A DNA stretch of 64,000 nucleotides. Source: Lachnospiraceae bacterium NK4A179 (GTDB lineage: Bacteria > Bacillota > Clostridia > Lachnospirales > Lachnospiraceae). Below the pieces are notes generated by a model that saw nothing but the letters and a program-made list of their open reading frames with translations, did no database searches and was not told where the DNA came from. Below, piece after piece: positions 7,625 through 16,879 of this stretch. The DNA lies in the NCBI GenBank assembly GCA_000421045.1, contig ATWC01000001.1, forward strand, positions 124,001-188,000, written 5' to 3'. Position numbers and translations under genes: made by a program. Each line of letters starts with the position of its first letter. The first letter of the stretch is position 1.

Positions 7625-8566
7625 CTATATCCTGTTCTCCCAATCATGGAAAACATCTTCCAAAGTTTTTCTTATACTATATTTTCTTTCATATCCTAAA
7701 GCTCTGATTTTAGAATTATCTCCAAGTAATAACGGTTCATCTGCCACTCTGAACAAACCCTTATCACTAACAACATTTACATCTATACCCGCTATTTCAA
7801 TCAGTATATTCAAGATCTCTTTGATCTGTACTGCCTCTGCATTACATATATTATACGGTTCTCCGGGATTTCCTTTTTCCAAAAGGATACGCATGGCTTG
7901 AACACCATCACGAACATCAATATAATCTCGGTATGTTTCAAGATTTCCAACATGAATCTCATTTTCCAGTTTTCCCGCTTTGATCAATGCTAATTGCCTT
8001 GCAAAATTCTGAATAGCTGTAGCCGGCGGATGTCCTGTTCCCACATGAATAAACATTCTTGGTAAGAATACTTTCATCCCGTAATTTAGAGCATACTGTC
8101 TTCCAAGGTTTTCTGTTCCGGCCTTAGATACACCATATGGGGTATGTGGTTTTAATAGTCTTTCTTCAACCAACGGACAATCCGCTTCGGTTATATTTCC
8201 GTATTCTGCACTCGAACACGCTAAAAGGATCTTTGCCTCCGGGACAACCTCACGCGCACAAAAAAGGACATTTAATGTTCCCATGTAATTTATCTGATGA
8301 GTAAGATACTCCAAATTCCATGAATCACCATTAAACGCCTGAGCCGCCATATGAATTATGATATCCGGCTTAATACGCTTCATAATTTTCATTAAAGCGT
8401 CTCTGTCCTGAATATCACTTCTGATAATATTCTCAGTCTGAACAGCCGACATTCTGCTGGATGCTGAATTGCGAGCCACCCCAAACACTTCATCGCCATC
8501 ATCTAAATATCGTTTCATAAAATGAGAACCTACCATCCCGGTCCCACCCAAAACTAACACCTTCAT
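7625..8566 (-). CDS. Extended SDR sugar-nucleotide reductase, Rmd/GDP-mannose dehydratase-like
   Basis: 313 residues. GGTGMVGSHF at residues 7-16 is the NAD(P) motif; HMAAQAFNGDSW, SSAEYG and YGVSK give the Ser-Tyr-Lys catalytic set of extended short-chain dehydrogenases. The stretch RMFIHVGTGHPP followed by NFARQLALIKAG closely resembles GDP-6-deoxy-4-keto-mannose reductase (Rmd), which makes GDP-D-rhamnose; a GDP-mannose 4,6-dehydratase or other epimerase remains possible. It is the first gene of the minus-strand sugar operon, with an AAAGGAGC site and a near-consensus promoter upstream. No partner dehydratase is in the window, so the substrate must be made elsewhere if the Rmd assignment is right. 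Confidence 0.82.
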   Translation of the reverse strand: MKVLVLGGTGMVGSHFMKRYLDDGDEVFGVARNSASSRMSAVQTENIIRSDIQDRDALMKIMKRIKPDIIIHMAAQAFNGDSWNLEYLTHQINYMGTLNVLFCAREVVPEAKILLACSSAEYGNITEADCPLVEERLLKPHTPYGVSKAGTENLGRQYALNYGMKVFLPRMFIHVGTGHPPATAIQNFARQLALIKAGKLENEIHVGNLETYRDYIDVRDGVQAMRILLEKGNPGEPYNICNAEAVQIKEILNILIEIAGIDVNVVSDKGLFRVADEPLLLGDNSKIRALGYERKYSIRKTLEDVFHDWENRI

Positions 8567-8603
8567 AAACTATGCTCCTTTAAACGATTTACTTCCTCAT
8601 TAG

Positions 8604-8632
8604 ATTATATCTTATTGGACCATTCGTTACAA
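8604..8632 (-). promoter_or_regulatory. Sigma-A promoter of the sugar operon
   Basis: Minus-strand TTGTAA (8627-8632), a 17-bp spacer and a perfect TATAAT (8604-8609), about 35 bp before the reductase start. Confidence 0.75.
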
Positions 8633-8663
8633 TTAAGCTATATCACAACATAGATTTGCAGTG

Positions 8664-8700
8664 ATAAAAAATATAGGGAGCCTGTAACAGACTCCCTATA
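8664..8700 (-). terminator. Rho-independent terminator of ppdK
   Basis: Arms TATAGGGAG / CTCCCTATA, with inner CTGT/ACAG pairing, followed on the minus strand by ATTTTTTATC. It lies 25 bp after the ppdK stop. Confidence 0.9.
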
Positions 8701-8725
8701 CCGGAAACAACTTATGTTAGATCAA

Positions 8726-11365
8726 TCATTTTTTCTGTGCGATAGCGGCCTGTGCTGCAGCAAGTCTTGCGATAGGCACACGGAAAGGTGAGCATGATAC
8801 ATAATCAAGACCAATCTTGTGGCAGAACTCTACGGATGAAGGATCGCCACCGTGCTCACCGCAGATACCTACGTGAAGCTTAGGATTAACCGGCTTGCCG
8901 AGCTTGATAGCCATTTCCATAAGCTTGCCTACACCAGTCTGGTCAAGCTTTGCAAACGGATCATTCTCGAAGATCTTTGCATCATAGTAAGCATTTAAGA
9001 ACTTACCTGCATCATCACGTGAGAAACCGTATGTCATCTGTGTAAGATCGTTTGTACCGAAGCAGAAGAAGTCAGCTTCCTTAGCGATCTCATCTGCTGT
9101 AAGAGCAGCTCTGGGGATCTCGATCATTGTACCAACTTCGTAATCAAGCTTAACGCCTGCTGCTGCGATCTCGGCATCAGCTGTAGCAACTACCACATCC
9201 TTAACGTACTTAAGCTCCTTGAGCTCACATACAAGAGGGATCATTATCTCGGGCTTAACGTTCCAGTCAGCGTGAGCCTTCTGAACTTCGATAGCGGCAC
9301 GGATAACTGCCTTGGTCTGCATCTTTGCGATAGAAGGATATGTAACCGCAAGACGACATCCTCTGTGACCCATCATAGGGTTGAACTCGTGGAGAGATTC
9401 ACAGATGTTTCTGATCTCTTCTACTGTCTTATTCTTAGCCTTTGCAAGCTTCTCGATATCTGCATCCTCAGTAGGAACGAACTCGTGAAGAGGCGGATCA
9501 AGGAATCTGATAGTAACAGGGCATCCCTCAAGAGCTTCATAGAGAGCCTTGAAATCGCTCTGCTGGTAAGGAAGGATCTTATCGAGAGCAACTTCTCTCT
9601 CTTCCTCTGTATCTGAGCAGATCATCTCACGGAAAGCTGCGATACGCTCAGGCTCGAAGAACATGTGCTCTGTACGGCAAAGACCGATACCTTCTGCACC
9701 AAGCTCTCTTGCCTTCTTTGCATCAGCAGGAGTATCTGCATTGGTTCTAACCTTAAGTGTTCTGAACTGATCAGCCCATTCCATAACACGGCCAAATTCA
9801 CCTGCGATCTGGGCGTCTACTGTAGGAATGATGCCTGCATAGATATTACCTGTTGTTCCGTCGATAGAGATCTCGGAACCTTCTGTAAATGTTGTGCCTG
9901 CGAGTGTGAACTTCTTGTTCTCCTCATCCATTGCGATATCACCGCATCCTGATACACAGCATGTTCCCATACCACGTGCAACAACGGCAGCGTGTGATGT
10001 CATACCGCCACGAACTGTAAGGATACCCTGAGCAGCCTTCATACCTGTGATATCTTCAGGAGATGTCTCAAGACGAACAAGAACTACCTTTTCGCCTCTT
10101 GCAGCCCAAGCTTCAGCATCATCTGCTGTAAATACTACCTTACCGCAAGCAGCACCCGGTGAAGCACCAAGGCCCTTGCCGAGAGGTGTTGCAGCCTTAA
10201 GAGCTGCAGCTTCGAACTGAGGATGAAGAAGTGTGTCAAGGTTACGAGGCTCGATCATCGCAACTGCTTCTTCGGGAGTCTTGTGTCCCTCGTCTACGAG
10301 GTCGCAAGCGATCTTGAGAGCTGCGGGAGCTGTTCTCTTACCGTTACGGCACTGAAGCATGTAAAGCTTCTTATTCTCAACGGTGAACTCCATATCCTGC
10401 ATATCATGGTAGTGATTCTCGAGAGTCTCACAAACCTTGATGAATTCTGCATAAGCCTCAGGGAACTCCTTCTCCATCTGAGCGATAGGCATAGGAGTAC
10501 GAACACCTGCAACCACGTCCTCGCCCTGTGCATTGATGAGGAACTCACCCATGAGCTTGTTCTCACCTGTAGCCGGATCACGTGTGAATGCAACACCTGT
10601 ACCGGACTCATTATTTAAGTTACCGAATACCATGGGCATTACGTTAACAGCTGTTCCCCATGAATAAGGGATATCATTATCTCTTCTGTAAACATTTGCA
10701 CGAGGGTTATCCCATGAACGGAATACAGCCTCGATAGCAAGCTTTAACTGCTCTACGGGATCTGAAGGGAAATCAGAACCGAGCTGCTTCTTATACTCAG
10801 CCTTGAACTGCTCAGCGAGCTCCTTAAGATCTGCTGCGGTAAGATCAACGTCGAACTTAACGCCCTTCTTCTCCTTCATTGCATCGATGAGCTGCTCGAA
10901 ATACTTCTTACCAACTTCCATAACTACATCCGAGAACATCTGGATGAAACGACGGTATGAGTCATATACGAAACGCTCGAAAGCCGGATCGGGATTACCT
11001 GCGATCATAGCTGCTACTACTTCGTCATTGAGACCAAGGTTAAGAATGGTATCCATCATACCGGGCATGGAAGCACGTGCACCGGAACGAACTGAAACGA
11101 GAAGAGGATTCTTAAGATCTCCGAACTTCTTGCCATTAAGTTCTTCCATTTTCTTAACGCCGTCCATGGCCTGAGCCATGATCTCGTCATTTATCTTTTT
11201 TCCGTCTTCGTAGTACTGTGTGCAGGCTTCTGTTGTGATCGTAAAGCCCTGAGGCACAGGAAGACCGATCTTAGTCATTTCTGCAAGGTTTGCACCTTTT
11301 CCTCCAAGCAGCTCACGCATGTCAGCTGCGCCCTCACTGAATAAATAAACCCATTTTTTTGCCAT
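8726..11365 (-). CDS. ppdK: Pyruvate, phosphate dikinase
   Basis: Interconverts pyruvate, ATP and phosphate with phosphoenolpyruvate, AMP and pyrophosphate in the cytoplasm; in clostridia it supports pyrophosphate-dependent glycolysis. The 879-residue length matches the family (about 874). Visible are the ATP-grasp N-terminus (FSEGAADMRELLGGKGANLAEM), the phosphohistidine swivelling domain (GGMTSHAAVVARGMG, His near residue 455) and the C-terminal PEP-binding barrel ending in GICGEHGGDP with its catalytic Cys near 833. It is a single-gene unit: promoter at 11422-11450, AAGGAGA ribosome site, terminator at 8664-8700. The codon use (CTT, AAG, regular third positions) looks optimised, consistent with high expression. 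Confidence 0.98.
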   Translation of the reverse strand: MAKKWVYLFSEGAADMRELLGGKGANLAEMTKIGLPVPQGFTITTEACTQYYEDGKKINDEIMAQAMDGVKKMEELNGKKFGDLKNPLLVSVRSGARASMPGMMDTILNLGLNDEVVAAMIAGNPDPAFERFVYDSYRRFIQMFSDVVMEVGKKYFEQLIDAMKEKKGVKFDVDLTAADLKELAEQFKAEYKKQLGSDFPSDPVEQLKLAIEAVFRSWDNPRANVYRRDNDIPYSWGTAVNVMPMVFGNLNNESGTGVAFTRDPATGENKLMGEFLINAQGEDVVAGVRTPMPIAQMEKEFPEAYAEFIKVCETLENHYHDMQDMEFTVENKKLYMLQCRNGKRTAPAALKIACDLVDEGHKTPEEAVAMIEPRNLDTLLHPQFEAAALKAATPLGKGLGASPGAACGKVVFTADDAEAWAARGEKVVLVRLETSPEDITGMKAAQGILTVRGGMTSHAAVVARGMGTCCVSGCGDIAMDEENKKFTLAGTTFTEGSEISIDGTTGNIYAGIIPTVDAQIAGEFGRVMEWADQFRTLKVRTNADTPADAKKARELGAEGIGLCRTEHMFFEPERIAAFREMICSDTEEEREVALDKILPYQQSDFKALYEALEGCPVTIRFLDPPLHEFVPTEDADIEKLAKAKNKTVEEIRNICESLHEFNPMMGHRGCRLAVTYPSIAKMQTKAVIRAAIEVQKAHADWNVKPEIMIPLVCELKELKYVKDVVVATADAEIAAAGVKLDYEVGTMIEIPRAALTADEIAKEADFFCFGTNDLTQMTYGFSRDDAGKFLNAYYDAKIFENDPFAKLDQTGVGKLMEMAIKLGKPVNPKLHVGICGEHGGDPSSVEFCHKIGLDYVSCSPFRVPIARLAAAQAAIAQKK

Positions 11366-11421
11366 TCGTTAAATCTCCTTCTAATAAGATTATTTGTTTG
11401 CCCTTTAAACGTTGCGCGAGT

Positions 11422-11450
11422 ATTTTACCACATAAGCCTCAGAATTTGAA
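11422..11450 (-). promoter_or_regulatory. Promoter of ppdK
   Basis: Minus-strand TTCAAA (11445-11450), 17 bp, TAAAAT (11422-11427) with an extended TGG before it. The leader is about 50 nt. Confidence 0.62.
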
Positions 11451-11456
11451 TTATTA

Positions 11457-13433
11457 TTAATTGCCTTGTTTATGTCTGTTCATGCTCTCAAGCCATATCA
11501 AAAGTACATTTACATCGGCCGGACTTACTCCACTGATGCGTGACGCCTGGCCCAGATTCTCGGGTCTGATCTCTTTTAGCTTCTGTCTTGCCTCTATTCG
11601 AAGGCTTCCTATCTCGTCGTAATCCGTGCCTTCGGGAATACGTCTGGTCTCCATTTTCTTAAAATGCTCGACCTGTACTCTCTGACGTTCTATATAACCT
11701 TTGTATTTAACACATATATTGATCTGAACGGTCGTTTCATTAATGAAACGCTTTTCCTTATCGGAAGGGATTATCCCCTGCGCCCTGTATTCACTGTAAG
11801 CTTCATCACGCCCCTCGTCGAGAGGCTTTATCTTTTCGTAATCAAGCTCCGGCCTGCAGATAAGTTCAAAAAGTGAAGTGTTTTTCTTGACCGGAACAGA
11901 ACCTATCTCCTCCAGAATGTGACAGACTCTTTCAGATGCGCCGATATAACATTCAGAAAGCCTCTGCTCCTCTGAAGCGATCATCTTCTCCTTAGCCTCT
12001 GTCCATCTGAGTTTTTCCTCAGAAACAAGCCCTGCCTCATATCCGTATTTTCTGAGCCTCAGGTCTGCATTGTCCTGCCTGAGCAGCAAACGGTACTCAG
12101 CTCTTGAAGTCATCATCCTGTATGGCTCACGGTTTTCTTTAGTTACCAGATCATCTATAAGAACACCGATATAAGCTTCCGATCTGTCAAGTATAAGCGC
12201 ATCCCTGCCCTTTATCTCATTGGCAGCATTGATGCCTGCAATTAGGCCCTGGGCCGCAGCCTCCTCATAACCGGAACTGCCGTTGAACTGACCGGCACAG
12301 AATATGCCCTTAATATCCTTAAGCTCAAGTGAAAGCGAGAGCTGGCCCGGAGCAAGGCAGTCATATTCTATGGCATAGGCATTCTTTACTATGCGAGCAT
12401 GTCTGAGCCCTTTAACAGACCTATACATTTCAAGCTGCACATCTTCAGGCAGAGACGAACTCATGCCTCCGATATACATTTCATCTGTATAAGCACCTTC
12501 CGGCTCAACAAATACCTGGTGCCTGTCCTTTTCCGCAAACTTGACAACCTTATCTTCTATGGAAGGACAGTATCTCGGGCCTGTGCCTTCAATGACTCCC
12601 GCATATATAGGTGATCTGTCCAGATTGGCCCTGATTATCTTATGTGTTTCCTCGTTTGTATATGTCAGATAGCAGAGCGCCTGCTCCTTTTGTATCTCAT
12701 CGGGATCGGTATCAAAAGAAAAAGGAACTATCCGCTCATCACCATACTGAGGTTCCATCTCATCAAAATCAATGGAACTGCCGGCGATCCTGGCAGGGGT
12801 GCCGGTCTTGAAACGTCTGAGCCTTACACCGTTATCAATTAAAGACTGTGAAAGATGGTTTGCAGCTTTAAGTCCGTTAGGACCTGTATAGTCAATGGAT
12901 TCACCTGTAAGGCACCTTGCCTTTAAATATGTACCGCTGCATATGATCAGAGCCTTGCATTCATAAAATGCTCCGGTCTGAGTCCTGATACCCTTTATAC
13001 ACTTTCTTCCGTCGTGCAGCTCTGTCTCTATCTCGCATACTTCAGCCTGCTTGACCACCAGATGCTCCTGTCTTTCAAGAGTAAGGCGCATAGCATCTGT
13101 ATAGGCCTGCTTATCAGCCTGTGCTCGAAGTGAATGAACAGCGGGGCCTTTGGATACATTAAGCATCTTGGACTGGATAAACGTCTTATCTGTATTTCTG
13201 CCCATTTCGCCTCCAAGGGCATCCAGTTCCCTTACCAGATGGCCTTTAGAGGATCCGCCTATATTCGGATTGCACGGCATAAGAGCTATCGAATCCACGC
13301 TTACAGTAAAGATAACTGTCTCCAGTCCCAGTCTCGCACATGCCAATGCGGCTTCGCAGCCGGCGTGTCCGGCGCCCACAACACATACATCTTTAACTTC
13401 ATGTATCCGGTTTTTCAAAAGCTTCTCATCCAT
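11457..13433 (-). CDS. mnmG: tRNA U34 carboxymethylaminomethyl-modification flavoenzyme MnmG (GidA)
   Basis: With MnmE it installs the cmnm5 group on the wobble uridine of several tRNAs, using FAD and methylene-tetrahydrofolate. The sequence has [21 protein letters not shown] (FAD motif) near residues 17-37, [15 protein letters not shown] (signature 1), and [21 protein letters not shown] around 400; the C-terminal helical domain ends normally. At 658 residues it is slightly longer than the usual 620-635. It is the last gene of a three-gene run: the start overlaps the stop of the Lgt-like gene by 8 bp. mnmE is not in the window, so the usual mnmE-mnmG-rsmG cluster is split here. Confidence 0.97.
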   Translation of the reverse strand: MDEKLLKNRIHEVKDVCVVGAGHAGCEAALACARLGLETVIFTVSVDSIALMPCNPNIGGSSKGHLVRELDALGGEMGRNTDKTFIQSKMLNVSKGPAVHSLRAQADKQAYTDAMRLTLERQEHLVVKQAEVCEIETELHDGRKCIKGIRTQTGAFYECKALIICSGTYLKARCLTGESIDYTGPNGLKAANHLSQSLIDNGVRLRRFKTGTPARIAGSSIDFDEMEPQYGDERIVPFSFDTDPDEIQKEQALCYLTYTNEETHKIIRANLDRSPIYAGVIEGTGPRYCPSIEDKVVKFAEKDRHQVFVEPEGAYTDEMYIGGMSSSLPEDVQLEMYRSVKGLRHARIVKNAYAIEYDCLAPGQLSLSLELKDIKGIFCAGQFNGSSGYEEAAAQGLIAGINAANEIKGRDALILDRSEAYIGVLIDDLVTKENREPYRMMTSRAEYRLLLRQDNADLRLRKYGYEAGLVSEEKLRWTEAKEKMIASEEQRLSECYIGASERVCHILEEIGSVPVKKNTSLFELICRPELDYEKIKPLDEGRDEAYSEYRAQGIIPSDKEKRFINETTVQINICVKYKGYIERQRVQVEHFKKMETRRIPEGTDYDEIGSLRIEARQKLKEIRPENLGQASRISGVSPADVNVLLIWLESMNRHKQGN

Positions 13434-15021
13434 TTTTATCTGCCTGTCTGTCTTTAATGACCTTACTTGAAAATACTATATAACTGCGTTTTCTGAATCT
13501 TCCGAGTTTCTTTGTCTTATGCTTGACCGGGCCATTATATACATAAACCTTGGGCCTCGGCACTTTTTTCTTATCTTTCTGTACTGTCTCTTTCGCAGGA
13601 ATTTGCTGTTTTGCTTCCGGCACTTCTTGAGTAGATTCTACCGGCTGTGTTGCCGGTATTGGGTGTGCTGCCGGTACTTCCTGTACCGCTTGTATTGCCT
13701 GTATCTCCTGCGTTTCTTGTACTTCCGGTATTTCAGATTCTTCCTGTGTTTTTTGAGTAGCCTGAGCAACTATAGCTTCCTGTACTTCCTGTGCCGTCTG
13801 AGCTTCCTGCTCTTCTCGGAGCTCCTGTTTCGTCGTCTCTGTACTTACATCTTTATTTTCAGCCGTATGCTTAGTTATACGCTTTAAGCTGTTTACATCA
13901 GCCTCCGTCATGGCTTCCATTTCAGCAGGAGCTGCAGGTGCAAGATTTATCGAAGGATCTTTTTTCATGATAGCATTTATTTCAGAAGATATATTCTTTT
14001 CAGATCTGCCAAGAGTCTTCTCCGTCTTATCCTTCTTTTTAAGCCCCGCATGATAAAGCCCATAAATGCATAAGAATATGATAAAAAGTGAAGCTGCCAT
14101 CAATCCGTAATTCTCAATAAACATGCTTCCAAAACGCTGCGACCTGTATTCGGCAAGCACGGTAATGCCTATACCGGCAGCACACAGAAGCCACAGGAAA
14201 ACATATATTCCCCTAAAGCCGGTTCCCTTCATAGCCCTGATACTGAAATATACTGCATCAAAAATAAAGAAAAGAGCGGATACTATCTGGATTATACTTA
14301 CAAAACCATTGCTCCTTAAATATGATGCGTCATATCTCATACTGTCGCATATGACAAATACGGCACCGTAGAGCGCCAGAAAAATAAAGAATACATTTCC
14401 GGCAGTACTTCCTTTTAACATCTCATTCTTCTTTGTATGGGTATAAAACACAAGAAGGAATGCTCCTGCAAGTGTCATCAGTATAAATATACAGAAATAG
14501 ACTGCTAGTCTTACGGTAACATTATCCGCATCCGTCACAAAAAACGGAGTGCAGGTTAATGTGATGTCAGAAAAAGTAAAGCTGCTCCTGCAGTTTTCAT
14601 TGAAGCGGTCAGATAAAAAAAGCAGACCTGTAAGAAAAGCCGTTCCCGGGGAGGCTGCATCTAGGATCCTGAGTGTACCCCCGGAGCCCTTCATGCGTCC
14701 TGCAAGAAGTGCAGCAAACACAACACCTGCAAGTATACCCAGGGCTTCAAATCCCCCCTGTATCTTCTGTACATCCGTAAGTGAATAAACCGCTTTTTCA
14801 ACGCTTTCATACATTTCATAATGAGAATACCAATGAAGCAGTCTTGCGAATACCAGTGATGAAACCAATGCCAGCGGGAACATAACGGGCATAACTAAAG
14901 TCTTTCCCTTTCCACAGTAAAGCGAAAATGATATAAAAAACCACGCAAAAACAGCAGGCAAAATTACAAATACTGCCCAGCTCACCTTCATGCTTCCTAT
15001 GTATACTGCTGTAGGATCCAT
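13426..15021 (-). CDS. Lgt-like polytopic membrane protein with long Gln/Glu-rich tail
   Basis: 531 residues. The first about 335 form 8-9 membrane segments. The part around residues 88-145 ([11 protein letters not shown], then [12 protein letters not shown] and DRFNEN) resembles prolipoprotein diacylglyceryl transferase (Lgt), where the corresponding stretches are GGLSFYGG and GRIGNFINGE. Several catalytic positions differ, so it may be a divergent or non-enzymatic relative. Residues 404-486 are a low-complexity Gln/Glu/Thr/Ala/Val segment, and the last 45 are strongly basic ([13 protein letters not shown]) and probably cytoplasmic. An AGGGGAATC ribosome site supports the start. It lies between a glycosidase-like membrane protein and mnmG; no function is assigned. 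Confidence 0.6.
   Translation of the reverse strand: MDPTAVYIGSMKVSWAVFVILPAVFAWFFISFSLYCGKGKTLVMPVMFPLALVSSLVFARLLHWYSHYEMYESVEKAVYSLTDVQKIQGGFEALGILAGVVFAALLAGRMKGSGGTLRILDAASPGTAFLTGLLFLSDRFNENCRSSFTFSDITLTCTPFFVTDADNVTVRLAVYFCIFILMTLAGAFLLVFYTHTKKNEMLKGSTAGNVFFIFLALYGAVFVICDSMRYDASYLRSNGFVSIIQIVSALFFIFDAVYFSIRAMKGTGFRGIYVFLWLLCAAGIGITVLAEYRSQRFGSMFIENYGLMAASLFIIFLCIYGLYHAGLKKKDKTEKTLGRSEKNISSEINAIMKKDPSINLAPAAPAEMEAMTEADVNSLKRITKHTAENKDVSTETTKQELREEQEAQTAQEVQEAIVAQATQKTQEESEIPEVQETQEIQAIQAVQEVPAAHPIPATQPVESTQEVPEAKQQIPAKETVQKDKKKVPRPKVYVYNGPVKHKTKKLGRFRKRSYIVFSSKVIKDRQADKNG
13564..13812. repeat. Degenerate tandem repeat encoding a Gln/Glu-rich linker
   Basis: Imperfect repeats of about 9-15 bp (plus strand variants of CTTCCTGTAC and TTGCCTGTAT) encode the Q/E/T/V/A-rich part of the Lgt-like protein. 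Length variation between strains is likely. Confidence 0.6.
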
Positions 15022-15035
15022 AAGATTCCCCTAAA

Positions 15036-16796
15036 TCAATCAGCCGGTACGGCCGTTGCAAAATAAATGATATCACTGACCATACGTTCATTGCTCCAGT
15101 CAACCGGATTAGCTGCCGCGCCGTTCATAACTATCTCGGCAGTCTGCCCTCCGTCAAGCGCGTAGGCCTTCTTACAGCCGAAATCATACATGATCTGGGC
15201 GGAATCCTTTATACGACCACCGGACGGATTTGCCCTTGTATGATTTATGGTCATGCAGAAATAATGCAGTTCATCGATCTGTCCTATGGAAGATCTGGAA
15301 TATCCTTCATTAACCTGGCCGAGCAGATAATTTCCTGCTTTCTGTATTTCTCCGTTGTCTATGAGTATCGGTCCGAAAGAGACTCCGAACAGGATGTCAT
15401 TGTCATCGACAAATTTCTGTACGTCTTCCTTTTTTTCAAACTGTCTCTGTCTTGAAAATATAAGATCACCCTTGCCATCAACATAACAGGTATCGGTTGT
15501 CCTGAGCTCGGCCCTGCATACTTTTCTCTGATAAACACATATACCGTTTGGTCTGTATTTATAATAATCGCCGTTGCATGCAAGCACCGCATTCGCTTCA
15601 TTTGCAAGTGCGGTAGCAGTCTTTTCGACAGGTGAACCGAAGGTATCCATGCAGAGTTTTCTTCTGATCTGCGAAGGATCGGCTATCTTCACTTCAGAGC
15701 AGGTGCAGTATTCCCCATTGATGCGCTGTCTCCATGTGATAGCAAGTATGGTCTCATCACAATAGCATTTTATCTTTGTTCCGCTTATGGGTTTGATGGC
15801 TGTATTCCATGCCATACGCTGATCTCCGAGCAGTGCCCATGCTCCGTCCACAACTTCCTGCACCTTGGCGGGATCATCAGTTTCAAAATAGCATGACTGA
15901 TCAGGCTTGTTTCCCTCAAGCACATTTTCATCCAGCACATAAAGCTTGGGTATATAAGTAACATCGCTCAAAGCATCACTCTTTATATTCGAGAGCAGAC
16001 TCTTAAGATTATCACAGCCTCCGTTAAGCGCCTGTCTCAATTCGTCCGACATCTTAAGTTTCCATATGCCTTCATCATAATAAAGCTCGGCCTTTATTAT
16101 GACCGTATCATAGAAATCATCATTGCCTCCGTCCACAACATTATACAGCGCCATTCTGTATGCATCATCGGTGATACCCGGAAGATACTGATCATTCTCA
16201 TCATATATTTCATCTCTCGAATGGATCTGCACTATCTTATCCAGATCCTTCATCGTCTCATCCTTCAACAGTTCCGTGGTCTTTTCCGGTGCGAAATATC
16301 TGAATCTGACATTCTGTACCGCATACAGTCCGTTGATCTCAGGCTTTCCTATGAGCTTATAGGAATAACCGTTTGATATCTTTTCCATATACAGATGCTC
16401 TGTCTCATTAACCGATGCATCGATAGAATTTGCGGAAGCATCAGCAAAACTAAACACAAAGGAGCTGTCAGTAAGACATGATGAAGCCCTCTTAACATCG
16501 CCTGCGCAGACAGCAGAAAAAAAACTGTCGGCAACAAGAGCAGGATCCCCGTCCGGCTTAATGAGGATCATTCCCGCATGCGGAGCTATAAGAAACAGGA
16601 AAATAGATACACCTGCACAGATGACAGATAAGAGCATGCCTGTGAAGTTTCTGAGTTTTCGAACTGTGCAGTATATACCGAAGCATATACTTATAACTAT
16701 AACAACGCCCAGGATCTCCATACACAGCATGGATATCTCATCCAGATTCCTGAAAGCATCATAGATTTTAAGGATTGCATCTGCTATAAGACTCAT
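15036..16796 (-). CDS. Membrane-anchored phosphodiester glycosidase (NAGPA/DUF2233) family protein
   Basis: 586 residues. Two hydrophobic N-terminal segments (about 25-46 and 52-75) anchor it, followed by a roughly 280-residue extracytoplasmic region without a recognised domain and a C-terminal NAGPA-type domain: LACNGDYYKYRPNG, then FGPILIDNGE, and finally KKAYALDGGQTAEIVMNG. This domain cleaves N-acetylglucosamine-1-phosphodiester bonds in mammals; bacterial substrates are mostly unknown, possibly wall polymers. The first ATG lies only 9 bp from a TATAAT and has no ribosome site, so translation may begin downstream, for example at Met23. It is followed after 14 bp by the Lgt-like gene, forming an operon with it and mnmG. 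Confidence 0.78.
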   Translation of the reverse strand: MSLIADAILKIYDAFRNLDEISMLCMEILGVVIVISICFGIYCTVRKLRNFTGMLLSVICAGVSIFLFLIAPHAGMILIKPDGDPALVADSFFSAVCAGDVKRASSCLTDSSFVFSFADASANSIDASVNETEHLYMEKISNGYSYKLIGKPEINGLYAVQNVRFRYFAPEKTTELLKDETMKDLDKIVQIHSRDEIYDENDQYLPGITDDAYRMALYNVVDGGNDDFYDTVIIKAELYYDEGIWKLKMSDELRQALNGGCDNLKSLLSNIKSDALSDVTYIPKLYVLDENVLEGNKPDQSCYFETDDPAKVQEVVDGAWALLGDQRMAWNTAIKPISGTKIKCYCDETILAITWRQRINGEYCTCSEVKIADPSQIRRKLCMDTFGSPVEKTATALANEANAVLACNGDYYKYRPNGICVYQRKVCRAELRTTDTCYVDGKGDLIFSRQRQFEKKEDVQKFVDDNDILFGVSFGPILIDNGEIQKAGNYLLGQVNEGYSRSSIGQIDELHYFCMTINHTRANPSGGRIKDSAQIMYDFGCKKAYALDGGQTAEIVMNGAAANPVDWSNERMVSDIIYFATAVPAD

Positions 16797-16804
16797 AACG
16801 CTTT

Positions 16805-16810
16805 ATTATA
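16805..16810 (-). promoter_or_regulatory. TATAAT -10 element in front of the NAGPA-like gene
   Basis: A perfect minus-strand TATAAT with only a poor -35. It ends 8 bp from the first possible start codon, implying a leaderless mRNA or a later start. Confidence 0.4.
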
Positions 16811-16834
16811 CTTACTATTGCGCAATATTTCCAC

Positions 16835-16863
16835 AAAAAAAGGACAGGCAATATCGCCTGTCC
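16835..16863 (-). terminator. Rho-independent terminator after the DHH phosphoesterase gene
   Basis: GGACAGGC (16842-16849) pairs perfectly with GCCTGTCC (16856-16863), a 6-nt loop, and T7 follows on the minus strand. Confidence 0.92.
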
Positions 16864-16879
16864 CTGAAGAATTCCTTAT

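Noticed and set aside
13564-13812. Possible CRISPR-like or minisatellite array
   Set aside because: Repeats are short, imperfect, in frame and coding; no constant repeat with unique spacers.
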